Below, piece by piece: positions 1-8,269 of a DNA stretch of 64,000 nucleotides. A model generated the notes under the pieces. The model had not been told where the DNA came from, made no database searches, and saw nothing but the letters and a program-made list of their open reading frames with translations. Location of the stretch: assembly GCF_014137975.1 (NCBI RefSeq), contig NZ_JACGWZ010000003.1, positions 483,944 to 547,943 on the forward strand. The letters run 5' to 3'. Numbering within the stretch: position 1 is the first letter of the stretch; every line of letters begins with the position of its first letter. The DNA is from Halosaccharopolyspora lacisalsi. GTDB taxonomy: Bacteria > Actinomycetota > Actinomycetes > Mycobacteriales > Pseudonocardiaceae. The position numbers and the translations under genes were made by a program.

Positions 1-1134
1 GGCGTTCATGGCGATGTAGGCCCCGCCGTAGGACTTGCGCAGCACCAGGGTCACCCGGGGAACGCTGGCCTCGCCGAAGGCGTGCAGCAGTTTCGCCCCG
101 CGGCGCACGACGCCGCCCCACTCCTGGCCCACGCCGGGCAGGTAACCGGGAACGTCGACCATGACCAGCAGCGGCACCCCGAACGAGTCGCACATGCGCA
201 CGAACCGGGCGGCCTTCTCCGCCGACAGCGAGTCCAGGCACCCGCCCTTGCGCAGCGGGTTGTTGGCGAGGACGCCGACGGTGCGGCCACCGAGCCGGCC
301 CAGCCCGGTGACCATGTTCGGCGCCCACCTGGCCTGCAGCTCCTCGAAGTCGGCGGTCCCGAACTCGTCGGTGTCGAGGATGCCCCTGATCACCGGTTTG
401 ACGTCGTAGGCCCGCCGTGCGGTCTCGGGCAGCAGCATCCGCAGGTCGCTGCCGGTCTGCACCGAGGCCAGGTCGAACAGTCCCGGCTGGGCCAGCATCC
501 CGGTCAGGTGCCGGGCACGGACGTAGGCGTCGGGCTCGTCGCGGGCGACCACGTGCACCACCCCGGACTTGGACCCGTGCGCCTCGGTGCCGCCGAGACC
601 CTCCTGGTCGATCTCCTCGCCGGTCACGCTGCGCACCACGTCCGGACCGGTGACGAACACCCGTCCGTCCGGAGCCATGATCACCAGATCGGTCAGGGCC
701 GGTCCGTAGGCGGCACCACCCGCCGCCGGACCGACCACCACCGAGATCTGCGGGACCTTGCCCGAGGCGCGGATCATCGCCGCGAACATCTGACCCATCC
801 CGTCCAGCGACTCGACTCCCTCGGGGATCCGAGCACCTCCGGAGTGCCACACGCCGATGACCGGGCACCGCTCCCGCACCGCCGTGTCGATGGCCTCCAC
901 GATGTGCCCGCACCCCTCGGAGCCCAGCGCACCACCCTTCTTGGTGGCGTCGCTGCAGTACACGATCACCTTCGCCCCGTCGATGCGTCCCCGCACCGCA
1001 TACACCCCACTGGCGTCCCGCGGGTGCAACGGCGCCACCGAACCCTCGTCCAACAGCTGCTCCAGCCGCAGCTGCGGGTCACGCGGATCCTGCTCGGCGC
1101 GCTCACTGTCGGGACGCGCGGCCAGCGCGGTCAT
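1..1134 (-). CDS. accD: Acyl-CoA carboxylase carboxyltransferase (beta) subunit, 3' end off the window
   Basis: Carboxyltransferase subunit of a biotin-dependent acyl-CoA carboxylase, making malonyl-CoA (possibly methylmalonyl-CoA) for the fatty acid synthase genes just upstream. About 378 codons are visible from ATG at 1134; the C-terminus lies before base 1. Family signatures are clear: HSGGARIPEGVES and the glycine-rich VVGPAAGGAAYGPAL in the N-terminal crotonase-like half, and VDVPGYLPGVGQEWGG in the C-terminal half. It lies 46 nt after fabF on the same strand as the last visible gene of the FAS-II operon, the position of accD6 in mycobacteria. The exact acyl-CoA preference cannot be read from the sequence. 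Confidence 0.93.
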   Translation of the reverse strand, partial: MTALAARPDSERAEQDPRDPQLRLEQLLDEGSVAPLHPRDASGVYAVRGRIDGAKVIVYCSDATKKGGALGSEGCGHIVEAIDTAVRERCPVIGVWHSGGARIPEGVESLDGMGQMFAAMIRASGKVPQISVVVGPAAGGAAYGPALTDLVIMAPDGRVFVTGPDVVRSVTGEEIDQEGLGGTEAHGSKSGVVHVVARDEPDAYVRARHLTGMLAQPGLFDLASVQTGSDLRMLLPETARRAYDVKPVIRGILDTDEFGTADFEELQARWAPNMVTGLGRLGGRTVGVLANNPLRKGGCLDSLSAEKAARFVRMCDSFGVPLLVMVDVPGYLPGVGQEWGGVVRRGAKLLHAFGEASVPRVTLVLRKSYGGAYIAMNA

Positions 1135-1180
1135 CGGACTCCTCCACGGGTGACGGATGGTTGACGTACTGCTACAGCGC

Positions 1181-2422
1181 TCAGGAACGGGTGAACGCCA
1201 GCGCGACGTTGTGCCCACCGAACCCGAACGAGTCGTTGACGGCGGCGTCGAGCTCGACCTTGCGCGGCTCTCCGGCCACCACGTCGAGCTCGACCTTCGG
1301 ATCGAGGTTGTCCAGGTTCCGCGTCGCCGGGATCACCCCGTTGTGCAGCGACAGGACGGTGACGATGCTTTCCACCGCACCAGCACCACCGACCAGGTGC
1401 CCCAGGGATCCCTTCGGAGCCGTGAGCACCACGTGGTCCCCGAGCGCCTTGCGCACGGCGGTGGATTCACCCACGTCACCGACCACGGTGGAGGTGGCGT
1501 GGGCATTGACGTGCCCCACCTCGTCGGCGGTCAGCTCCGCGTTCTGCACCGCGCTCCGGACCGCCTTCACCTGACACTCCGGATCGTTGCCCGTGATGTG
1601 GTAGGCGTCCGAGGTGATGCCAGCGCCCGCCAGCCGCGCGTACACGCGAGCTCCACGTGCCCGAGCGTGCTCGGCGCTTTCCAGCACGACCACACCGGCA
1701 CCCTCGCCCATGACGAAACCGTCCCGATCCGTGTCGAACGGCCGGGAGGCCTCCTCCGGCGCGTCGTTACGGGTGCTCAGCGTTCGGGACTGGGCGAAAC
1801 CGGCGACCGTGATCGGATGGATGCAAGCTTCCGCACCCCCCGCGACCACGACGTCGGCTCGCCCGGACCGGATCATCTCCAGCCCGGTGGCCAAGCCCTC
1901 CGAGCCCGAGGCGCACGCCGATGCGGGCGAGTGCACGCCCGCACGGGCCTTGAGCGCCAGGCTCACGTGCGCGGCCGGACCGTTGGGCATCAGCATCGGC
2001 ACGGTCAGCGGCGAGACCTTGCGCAATCCCTTGTCCCGGAGCAGGTCGTTCTGCTCCAGCAACGTGAGCGGCCCACCGATGCCGGTGCCCAGTGACACCC
2101 CGAGACGGTCCGGGTCGACCGGCTGCTGCTCGTCGGTGGGCAGCTCGAATCCCGCGTCGGCCCACGCCTGGTGAGCCGCGATGACGCCGATCTGCTCGCA
2201 CCGGTCCAGTCGCCGCAACTGCACGCGGGGCAGAACCTCGCTCGGTTCCACCGCCAGCGTCGCGGAGAGCCGGGCCGGCAGCTCGTAGGTGTCGACCCAC
2301 TCCGCCTCGTTCTTGCCGACGCCACTGCGTCCACTGATCAGGCCGTCCCAGGTCGACGCTACGTCACCGCCGAGCGGTGTCGTCGCGCCGAGCCCAGTGA
2401 CCACGACATCGGTCGCACTCAT
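1181..2422 (-). CDS. fabF: Beta-ketoacyl-ACP synthase II (KasA/FabF type)
   Basis: Elongating condensing enzyme of type II fatty acid synthesis, 413 aa, joining malonyl-ACP to acyl-ACP in the cytoplasm. The catalytic Cys sits in SACASGSEG near residue 170, and the two His are in VNAHATST (about 306) and GSLGHLVGGAG (about 340). The NAHATST form is that of mycobacterial KasA. The frame stays open far upstream, but ATG at 2422 overlaps the acpP stop as ATGA and starts the conserved MSATDVVVTGLG. Only one such synthase is present here, whereas mycobacteria have the kasA-kasB pair. Confidence 0.96.
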   Translation of the reverse strand: MSATDVVVTGLGATTPLGGDVASTWDGLISGRSGVGKNEAEWVDTYELPARLSATLAVEPSEVLPRVQLRRLDRCEQIGVIAAHQAWADAGFELPTDEQQPVDPDRLGVSLGTGIGGPLTLLEQNDLLRDKGLRKVSPLTVPMLMPNGPAAHVSLALKARAGVHSPASACASGSEGLATGLEMIRSGRADVVVAGGAEACIHPITVAGFAQSRTLSTRNDAPEEASRPFDTDRDGFVMGEGAGVVVLESAEHARARGARVYARLAGAGITSDAYHITGNDPECQVKAVRSAVQNAELTADEVGHVNAHATSTVVGDVGESTAVRKALGDHVVLTAPKGSLGHLVGGAGAVESIVTVLSLHNGVIPATRNLDNLDPKVELDVVAGEPRKVELDAAVNDSFGFGGHNVALAFTRS

Positions 2423-2658
2423 GCGTTCTTGGCGATGTAGTCCACCGCATCGCCCACGGTCTTGAGGTTGGCCAGTTCGTCGTCGGGGATCTTGACCCCG
2501 AACTTGTCCTCGGCCTGCACGGCGATCTCCACCATGGACAGCGAGTCGATGTCGAGATCGTCGACGAAGGACTTCTCGACGGCCACGTCCTCGGCGTCCA
2601 CACCGGCGACCTCTTCGACGATGCCGGCCAGTCCCTGGGTGATTTCCTCGTTCGGCAC
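2419..2658 (-). CDS. acpP: Acyl carrier protein
   Basis: Carrier of growing acyl chains in FAS-II, 79 aa, very like mycobacterial AcpM but without its long C-terminal tail. The phosphopantetheine Ser is in DDLDIDSLSM at about residue 40. The chosen GTG start at 2658 follows a good Shine-Dalgarno (GGAAGGAAACACC) and gives the usual N-terminus; a longer frame reaching 2742 would add 28 unconserved residues. The gene overlaps the fabF start by 4 bp and lies 80 nt after fabH. Confidence 0.95.
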   Translation of the reverse strand: MPNEEITQGLAGIVEEVAGVDAEDVAVEKSFVDDLDIDSLSMVEIAVQAEDKFGVKIPDDELANLKTVGDAVDYIAKNA

Positions 2659-2738
2659 GGTGTTTCCTTCCTTGTTCACGCCTGACGACCGGACGGACCC
2701 GGTCGGGCTTGGGGAGTCGGTGTGGGCGTCGGTCGCGG

Positions 2739-3722
2739 TCACGGGCAGACCACCACCTGACCGGCGTAGGACAGTCCCGCGCCGAAACCGACCAGCAGCA
2801 GCACATCCCCGCTGGAGATCTCGCCCGCAGACCGCATGTGGTCGAGCGCGAGCGGGATCGAGGCGGCGGAGGTGTTGCCGGAATGCACGATGTCACGAGC
2901 GACCACGAGGTCGTCACGGGCACCCTGGCTCTGTAGCTTCTTGGCGATCGCCTCGACGACGCGCAGGTTCGCTTGATGGGCGACCAGCGCGTCGATGTCG
3001 GACAGTTCGAGGCCGGCCCGTGCCACGGCGTCGGCGGCCACCGGGGCGACCTGAGTGGTCGCCCACCGGAAGACCGCCTGACCCTCCTGGTAGATGTAGC
3101 GGTTGTCCCGCAGGTAGATGGTGTCGACGAGATCTCCCGCGCTGCCCAGCGAGGCCGGCCCGATGGCGGGTTCGTCGGCAGGACCCACGACAGCCGCTCC
3201 GGCGCCGTCGGCGAAGATGATGCAGTTGGCGCGATCCTGCCAGTCGATCCACTCCTGGAACCGCTCGGCGCCGATGACCAGCACGCGGCGCACGGTCCCC
3301 CCGCGCACGGCGTCGGAAGCCACGTTGAGGGCGTAGCAGAACCCGGCGCAGGCGGCGTTGAGATCGAAAGCCCCGGAGGCCTTGATGCCGATCCGGTCGG
3401 CGACCTGCGCCGCGGCGTTGGGGATCGGTCCCGGCATGGTGCAGGTCGCGATGATCACCTGGTCCACGTCGGACGGGCTGAGGCCCGCGTCGGCGACGGC
3501 CTTCGCGCCGGCCTCCACGGCCATGTTGACCACGGTCTGGTCGTCCTCACCGAGCCTGCGGCTGACGATGCCGACGCGCTGCTGGATCCACTCGTCGCTG
3601 GTGTCGACGAGCTGGGCGAGATCGTCGTTGGTGACCGTCCGATTGCCCTGGGCACTTCCGGAACCGAGGAGCCTGGTGGCGGCGGGACCACTGTTCAGCG
3701 TCATGGTGGTTCGGTTGGTCAC
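2739..3722 (-). CDS. fabH: Beta-ketoacyl-ACP synthase III
   Basis: Initiating condensing enzyme of FAS-II, 327 aa, which condenses acyl-CoA with malonyl-ACP. The Cys-His-Asn triad is complete: Cys in LNAACAGFCYALN (about 125), His in LVAHQANLR, Asn in VHSGNTSAASIP. The GTG start at 3722 overlaps the fabD stop as GTGA. An internal ATG at 3704 would give a slightly shorter protein. Having fabH between fabD and acpP is the Streptomyces-like order; M. tuberculosis keeps fabH elsewhere. Confidence 0.95.
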   Translation of the reverse strand: MTNRTTMTLNSGPAATRLLGSGSAQGNRTVTNDDLAQLVDTSDEWIQQRVGIVSRRLGEDDQTVVNMAVEAGAKAVADAGLSPSDVDQVIIATCTMPGPIPNAAAQVADRIGIKASGAFDLNAACAGFCYALNVASDAVRGGTVRRVLVIGAERFQEWIDWQDRANCIIFADGAGAAVVGPADEPAIGPASLGSAGDLVDTIYLRDNRYIYQEGQAVFRWATTQVAPVAADAVARAGLELSDIDALVAHQANLRVVEAIAKKLQSQGARDDLVVARDIVHSGNTSAASIPLALDHMRSAGEISSGDVLLLVGFGAGLSYAGQVVVCP

Positions 3723-4672
3723 GCATTGCTCCCGGAGTCGTCACGGCCGTGCTCGGCCAGCAGGTCGGCGACCTTGTCGAGGTCGTCGGGGGTCTTCAGG
3801 GCCACGGTCTTGGTGCCCTTGAGCTCGCGCCGGACCATGCCCGACAGCGTGCCCGCAGGCGGCAGTTCCACCGTCGCGGTCACACCGCGCTCGGCCAGGG
3901 CCGCCATGCAGGAGTCCCAGCGCACCGGGCGAGTGACCTGCTCGACCAGCCGTTGCATCACCTCGGTCGCCCCGGACATGATCGCTCCGTCGGCGTTGGA
4001 CAGCAGCGGACGGTCCGCGTCGACGGTCTTGATCTCGCGCGCGTAGTCGTCGAGCGCCTCGCGGGCGGGAGCCATGAACCGGGTGTGGAAGGCGCCGGCC
4101 ACCGGCAGCGGGCGCACCCGAGCGCCGTCGGGCGGGTCCTCGCTGAGTTCCTCCAGCGCGGTTCTGCGGCCCGCGGCGACGATTTGACCGGCACCGTTGC
4201 GGTTGGCCGGGTCGAGGCCGAGCTGGTCGAGGTGGGCCACGACGTCGTCCGGGTCACCACCGAGCACGGCGGACATGCCGGTCGGTTCGAGCGCGCACGC
4301 CGCGGCCATCTCCCGCCCGCGCACGCCGGCCAGTGAGACGGCGTCGTCGTAGCTGAGCACGTTCGCCAGCGCCGCGGCGGCGAGCTCTCCGACGGAGTGC
4401 CCGGTCACCGGGGCTTCGCTCGGCAGGCTCAACCGGGCGTGCAGCTGCTCGGCCGCGATCAGCGACAGCGCCACCACCAGCGGCTGGGTGACGGAGGTGT
4501 CCTTGATTTCCTCCTCGGTGGCGGTCGTTCCGAGGCGCACCAGGTCCAGCCCGGTGGCATCCGACCAGGTCCGGACACGTTGTTCGGCGCCGTCCAGTTC
4601 GAGCCACGGACTGAGCATTCCGGGTGCCTGAGCACCTTGGCCGGGGGCGAGAAGTGCGATCACGCCTGCCAC
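3719..4672 (-). CDS. fabD: Malonyl-CoA:ACP transacylase
   Basis: Loads malonyl groups onto ACP; 317 aa from a GTG at 4672. The nucleophile motif is GHSVGE (family GHSxGE) and the catalytic His is in GAFHTRFMAPA. The N-terminal LLAPGQGAQ replaces the usual FPGQG and is common in actinobacterial FabD. The frame is open to 4729, but the extra residues do not resemble FabD, so GTG 4672 is preferred (GTG 4663 is the alternative). First gene of the operon; the upstream 4.7-4.95 kb interval should hold the promoter and operator. Confidence 0.93.
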   Translation of the reverse strand: MAGVIALLAPGQGAQAPGMLSPWLELDGAEQRVRTWSDATGLDLVRLGTTATEEEIKDTSVTQPLVVALSLIAAEQLHARLSLPSEAPVTGHSVGELAAAALANVLSYDDAVSLAGVRGREMAAACALEPTGMSAVLGGDPDDVVAHLDQLGLDPANRNGAGQIVAAGRRTALEELSEDPPDGARVRPLPVAGAFHTRFMAPAREALDDYAREIKTVDADRPLLSNADGAIMSGATEVMQRLVEQVTRPVRWDSCMAALAERGVTATVELPPAGTLSGMVRRELKGTKTVALKTPDDLDKVADLLAEHGRDDSGSNA

Positions 4673-4793
4673 TGAACACGTCGTCCGGGGGATGACGTGA
4701 TGCTGACACGGACGAAGTCGGCGCCTCAAATTTATGGAGTGTCTACAACCAGGGTGGTGCTGCCGAGGTGACCGGGACTTGAATCATTGTCGG

Positions 4794-4813
4794 TTGTCAC
4801 CCTCCGGTGACAA
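4794..4813. promoter_or_regulatory. Perfect 8-bp inverted repeat upstream of fabD (candidate FasR operator)
   Basis: TTGTCACC-CTCC-GGTGACAA, two perfect 8-bp arms around a 4-bp spacer, about 120 bp upstream of the fabD start. A symmetrical site in the promoter region of the FAS-II operon is where the PucR-type regulator FasR would be expected to bind. The symmetry is seen in the sequence; assigning it to FasR is inference. It could also be a small hairpin. Confidence 0.4.
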
Positions 4814-4949
4814 GAGGATCAAACGTGCGTCTCGCGGTGTGACCATTCGCACGCGTTGGAGGTGGTCGACCCGACTCCGCGTGCATGAGCCACCGGATAG
4901 GCTGCCCCCGCTTTGATCACGGGGCTGAGGGGCGACGACGGACTTTCAG

Positions 4950-5108
4950 GTGGACGTCGAGGGGCTGGGCGCCCTGGAGGAAAACCTCGACCGGGCATCG
5001 GAGAACCTCCGGCAGGTGCTCGACGCGATGCGCGACGTCAGCGAGGAGTCGCTGGCAAGCTCGCCAAACGGCTCGAGTCGGGGCGTTCGTCCGGTTTCCG
5101 GGCGGTAA
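4950..5108 (+). pseudogene. Fragment of a WXG100/ESX-like helical protein
   Basis: A 52-codon frame (GTG at 4950, stop at 5106) reading VDVEGLGALEENLDRASENL then QVLDAMRDV. This is the start of a helical protein like the WXG-type N-termini of actinobacterial type VII substrates. The similarity ends near DVSEE; further downstream a different frame reads AGKLAKRLESGRSSG, suggesting frameshift and truncation. No WXG motif survives. It starts the AT-rich island between fabD and fasR. Assignment rests on heptad pattern and context only. Confidence 0.35.
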
Positions 5109-5286
5109 TCGAACGGTTGCTCTCGCGCTGAGCGCCGAGTCGCCGGAAGACCGGGGCTATTGTCTCGCGATCACCCGCGAGATGCTCGGACTCGTGTCGT
5201 TTCGAAATTCGAGGGCACGTTGCCGATCGAAGCGTAACCCGGCGGCTGAGTGTTTTGCAGGACTGCTTTGAATCGAGGTTGTCACC

Positions 5287-5514
5287 ATGAACGACACGGT
5301 GCTCCTTGTCGGGGCGTTGGCGGCTTTTTCCTTTGTTGCTCGGTTTCAGGTTGAGCGCTTCATCGCTCGCCGCCGGGGTGCTTGTCGGCTGGTGGAAGAG
5401 TTGAGGGAGCGGCTGCGCTCTTCGCGGGACGATCACGATGGCGTGGCGTGCGTGCGTTGGGCAAAACTCCGAGATTCCCCTCGGGGAATGATTTATGAAA
5501 TAACTCGACCATAG
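5287..5514 (+). CDS. Small membrane protein of the fasR-fabD island, function unknown
   Basis: 75 aa. ATG at 5287 follows GAGGTTGTCACC. An N-terminal hydrophobic stretch (VLLVGALAAFSFVARF, residues 5-20) is followed by an Arg-rich segment (FIARRRGACRLVEELRERLR). The build (one membrane segment, then a basic helix) matches the neighbour at 5600 and the gene at 15007, so it may be a shortened member of that group. The surroundings are clearly AT-richer than the genome. I do not recognise a family. Confidence 0.5.
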   Translation: MNDTVLLVGALAAFSFVARFQVERFIARRRGACRLVEELRERLRSSRDDHDGVACVRWAKLRDSPRGMIYEITRP

Positions 5515-5599
5515 GGTTTCGAGGTGGGTGGATTCGGTTTTCACGGAGGAGTTTTTGCCGTTTTCGCTTTAATGCTAACAAGATCGCGCAGGGTGGTTG

Positions 5600-5908
5600 A
5601 TGTTGGATACATTTAAGTCGGCATCAATTCGGTTGATGCAGGCTGCAATTATTATCGCCGTGTGTTTGGCATTTACCGAAGTGTTTCGTCCGCCCCGGTT
5701 CGTGCGGGCGTTGCGGCGGTGGCGGGGGAAGGCGCGGTTGCGGAAGGAGCTGCACGCGAAGGAGTCCGGGCTGAGCACGGTGGTGTACTGGGACCGCTAC
5801 CGGCACTTGAGCAAGTCGGAGCTGTTCGCCGTGGCCGGGGAGTTCGGGTGGCATTATCCGGAACAGCGCATCGTGCCCGAGGGGTGGGCGCTCGACTTCG
5901 TGCGCTGA
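5600..5908 (+). CDS. Small membrane protein with a C-terminal repeated module
   Basis: 102 aa from ATG 5600 (a TTG directly precedes it). Residues 14-28 (MQAAIIIAVCLAFTE) are a membrane segment, then a basic stretch (RALRRWRGKARLRKELH). The last 33 residues (HLSKSELFAVAGEFGWHY, then EGWALDFVR) match in spacing and key residues a module found twice in the protein at 15007 and once in that at 15588. Such small proteins commonly accompany type VII toxin-like genes, so an immunity or anchoring role is possible but unproven. It converges on fasR 37 nt away. Confidence 0.6.
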   Translation: MLDTFKSASIRLMQAAIIIAVCLAFTEVFRPPRFVRALRRWRGKARLRKELHAKESGLSTVVYWDRYRHLSKSELFAVAGEFGWHYPEQRIVPEGWALDFVR

Positions 5909-5945
5909 ACAGCGAAGCGGTGGTGCCCTCCGCCGTCCGGGCAGC

Positions 5946-7157
5946 TCACCACAGGCCGCGGGACTTGGCCAGACGGCCGACCGCGAGGGCGACCCGCAGG
6001 ACGAGCGCGTCGCGGGGGTTCGAGGCGGTGCGGCCGGTGATGTCGGCGATGCGGCGCAACCGGTAGCGCACGGTGTTGGGGTGCACGAAGAGTTGCTTGG
6101 CGCAGGTCTCCAGGACACCGCCCACCTCCAGGTAGGTGTCGAGGGTGTCCATGAGCGCCGTACCCGCGTCGGACAGCGGCATGACGATCCCCTCGACGAG
6201 CTGGCGCTCGGCTTCGGGATCTCCCGCGAGTGCTCGTTCGGGCAGCAGGTCCTCCGCCGGTACCGGGCGAGGGGCCGAGGGCCAGGCCACGACCGCGCGC
6301 TGGGCCTGCATCGCGTCGTTGGCCGAATGGCGGGCCTCGGCCAGGCTCGACACGGTCGGTCCGACGACGACGGGGCCCTCGCCGAACGCTTCGGCGATAC
6401 TGGCCGCCGCCCGATGGCCCGCCCGGTCGTCGGAGGGCTCACCGAGCACGACCACCAGACGCGAGCCCTGCACCCCGAGTAGCACCGGCCGTCCGGCCCG
6501 AGCGGCGCGGCTGCGCACCTGGTACACGATGGTCGGCGGGTCGTCCGAGGGAGCGTTGCCGATCAACACCGTCGCTTCCGAGCCGGGCTCCCAGCCGAGC
6601 GCGGCTGCTCGTGACAGCAGCGACTCCTCGGCATCCCCACGCACGATGCCGTCGACCACCAGGGCCTCCAGCCGGGCGTCCCAGGCTCCGCGAGCCTCGG
6701 CCGCCGCCGCGTAGGAGGTGGCGGCGGCGAAGGCGATCTCCCGGGTGTAGCGCAGGATCGACTCGGTGAGCAGGATGCGCTCGGGCTCGTCCTCGGCCAG
6801 ACTAGGCAGTCGCTGTTCGAACACGTCGATCGCGGCTCGCACCATGTCCACGGTCTGGCGCAGACTCACCCAGCGCGAGAGGTCCTTCGGTGCCGCTCGG
6901 AACGCCTCGGCCGTGAGCCTGATCGCCTCGGTCGGATCCTGCAGCCAGGACACGAAGTTCGACACGCCGGTCTGGGTCACCAGCAGGACACTGGCCCGTT
7001 GGTCGGCGGGGAGGCGCTGGAACCAGGGCAGTCGTTGTTGGATCGCCTCGATGCTGGCGTTGGCGAGCTCCCCCGAAGCGCGCTCCAATCGACGCAGGGT
7101 CTTGGGGGACACCTGCTCCTGCTCATCGCCGCGCTCGTCCACGTTGCCCGCACTCAT
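5946..7157 (-). CDS. fasR: PucR-type transcriptional regulator of fatty acid synthesis
   Basis: 403 aa. The C-terminal 60 residues carry the PucR-family helix-turn-helix (LEVGGVLETCAKQLFVHPNT then VRYRLRRIADITG); the middle has a GGDEF-like fold typical of CdaR/PucR proteins and the N-terminus a helical sensor region. It is the counterpart of Streptomyces FasR and M. tuberculosis Rv2242, which lie next to fabD and control the FAS-II genes. Here a 1.2-kb island separates it from fabD, though strand and order are kept. Start ATG 7157. Confidence 0.9.
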   Translation of the reverse strand: MSAGNVDERGDEQEQVSPKTLRRLERASGELANASIEAIQQRLPWFQRLPADQRASVLLVTQTGVSNFVSWLQDPTEAIRLTAEAFRAAPKDLSRWVSLRQTVDMVRAAIDVFEQRLPSLAEDEPERILLTESILRYTREIAFAAATSYAAAAEARGAWDARLEALVVDGIVRGDAEESLLSRAAALGWEPGSEATVLIGNAPSDDPPTIVYQVRSRAARAGRPVLLGVQGSRLVVVLGEPSDDRAGHRAAASIAEAFGEGPVVVGPTVSSLAEARHSANDAMQAQRAVVAWPSAPRPVPAEDLLPERALAGDPEAERQLVEGIVMPLSDAGTALMDTLDTYLEVGGVLETCAKQLFVHPNTVRYRLRRIADITGRTASNPRDALVLRVALAVGRLAKSRGLW

Positions 7158-7254
7158 GGCTCTAACAGTCGCACGATATCTCGTCGCTGAACGCTCCCGG
7201 TGCTCTCCGGCGACACTTCAGGCGTAGACCGACGAGGAGCTCGCCGCTGCCGCC

Positions 7255-7488
7255 CTAGCCCGATCTCGCCGCGCGTTCGTCGGCGCGTGAGTCGCGCAGT
7301 CGTCGCAGGCGGTTGACCAGCGTCGGATGCTGCTCGAGCGCCTCCGGTTCGTCCAGCAGTCGGTTGAGGCGCTGGTAGTACCGGGTCGGCGTCAGCCCGA
7401 AGCGTTCCCGGATGTCCCGCTCCTTGACGCCGGCATGGCGCCACCACTGGCTCTCGAAGTCGAGAATGGCGCGGTCCGTGTCGTTCAT
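7255..7488 (-). CDS. DUF3263 family protein
   Basis: 77 aa, matching the actinobacterial DUF3263 family throughout (ILDFESQWWRHAGVKERDIR, then FGLTPTRYYQRLNRLLDEPEAL). The central ERFGLTPTRYYQRLN segment looks like a helix-turn-helix, so a DNA-binding role is plausible though not shown. ATG 7488 is preceded by AAGGGGG. It stands alone, 97 nt upstream of fasR on the same strand. Confidence 0.85.
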   Translation of the reverse strand: MNDTDRAILDFESQWWRHAGVKERDIRERFGLTPTRYYQRLNRLLDEPEALEQHPTLVNRLRRLRDSRADERAARSG

Positions 7489-7708
7489 CCGACAACCCCC
7501 TTGTCGCCCTTGCTGCCCGCATGTCTATCAAGTGTCACCGACACTCTACTTGTATGCGCACGTGTGTTCGATAGGCCGTTCGGTCGGGAACCGGCACCGA
7601 GACTCGGCCTGTGAGCTGAGGTCGAACCGAGGAAACCGACGGACGATGTTGACATCACCAGCACGCGAAGGGGGCACGATGTGATTTCCTCCCCGGCGCT
7701 ACGTGGTC

Positions 7709-8182
7709 CTACGCGTTCGCCGGGAAAGCGGCGGCAGCCTCGTCCTCCAGCACGGGACCGACCACCTCGATCCCGTGCGGCAACAACGCCAGGACGTCCC
7801 GGGTACGCACGTTCATGCTCCGTGCGTCCTGGGGGAAGGCCGCGTTCGCACGGGGCAGGGGCATCCCGAAAACCACTCGCTCGACCCCGGCCAGGTACAT
7901 CGCCGTGGTGCACATCGGGCAGGGCTCGCCACTGGCGAACACCGTCGTACGGTGCAACGCTTCCGTGCCGAGCTCGGTGCCGGCGATGCGCAGGGCGGCC
8001 GACTCGGCATGGGCGGTGATATCGCCCGTCGTGGCGACGGTGTTGCCACCCTCGGCGAGCACCGAACCGTCCGCTCCGGTCAGCACGGCCCCGAACGGAC
8101 GGTTTCCGGACCGAGCGGCTTCCAGGGACAGGGTTATCGCCCGGCGTAGGTGTTTCGCTTCGGTCGGCGCCAGCGCGGACAT
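7709..8182 (-). CDS. Nucleoside deaminase (CMP/dCMP deaminase, guanine/cytosine deaminase type)
   Basis: 157 aa zinc-dependent deaminase. The catalytic signature is complete: the zinc His and proton-shuttle Glu in TAHAESAALR (HAE) and the two zinc Cys in GEPCPMCTTAMY (PCxxC). The size and the NRPFGAVL segment fit the guanine deaminase/tRNA-adenosine-deaminase-like branch that acts on free bases or nucleosides; the exact substrate cannot be read. ATG 8182 has a GGAGG Shine-Dalgarno. It follows aceE by 87 nt and may be read through from it. Confidence 0.88.
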   Translation of the reverse strand: MSALAPTEAKHLRRAITLSLEAARSGNRPFGAVLTGADGSVLAEGGNTVATTGDITAHAESAALRIAGTELGTEALHRTTVFASGEPCPMCTTAMYLAGVERVVFGMPLPRANAAFPQDARSMNVRTRDVLALLPHGIEVVGPVLEDEAAAAFPANA

Positions 8183-8269
8183 GGCGGAGTGGCCTCCCGG
8201 CGGCTCGTGACGGGTGGTGCGGATCGTGACCGTACCCGCGCGTGCCGGACGGTCACGATCCGTGCGGCT

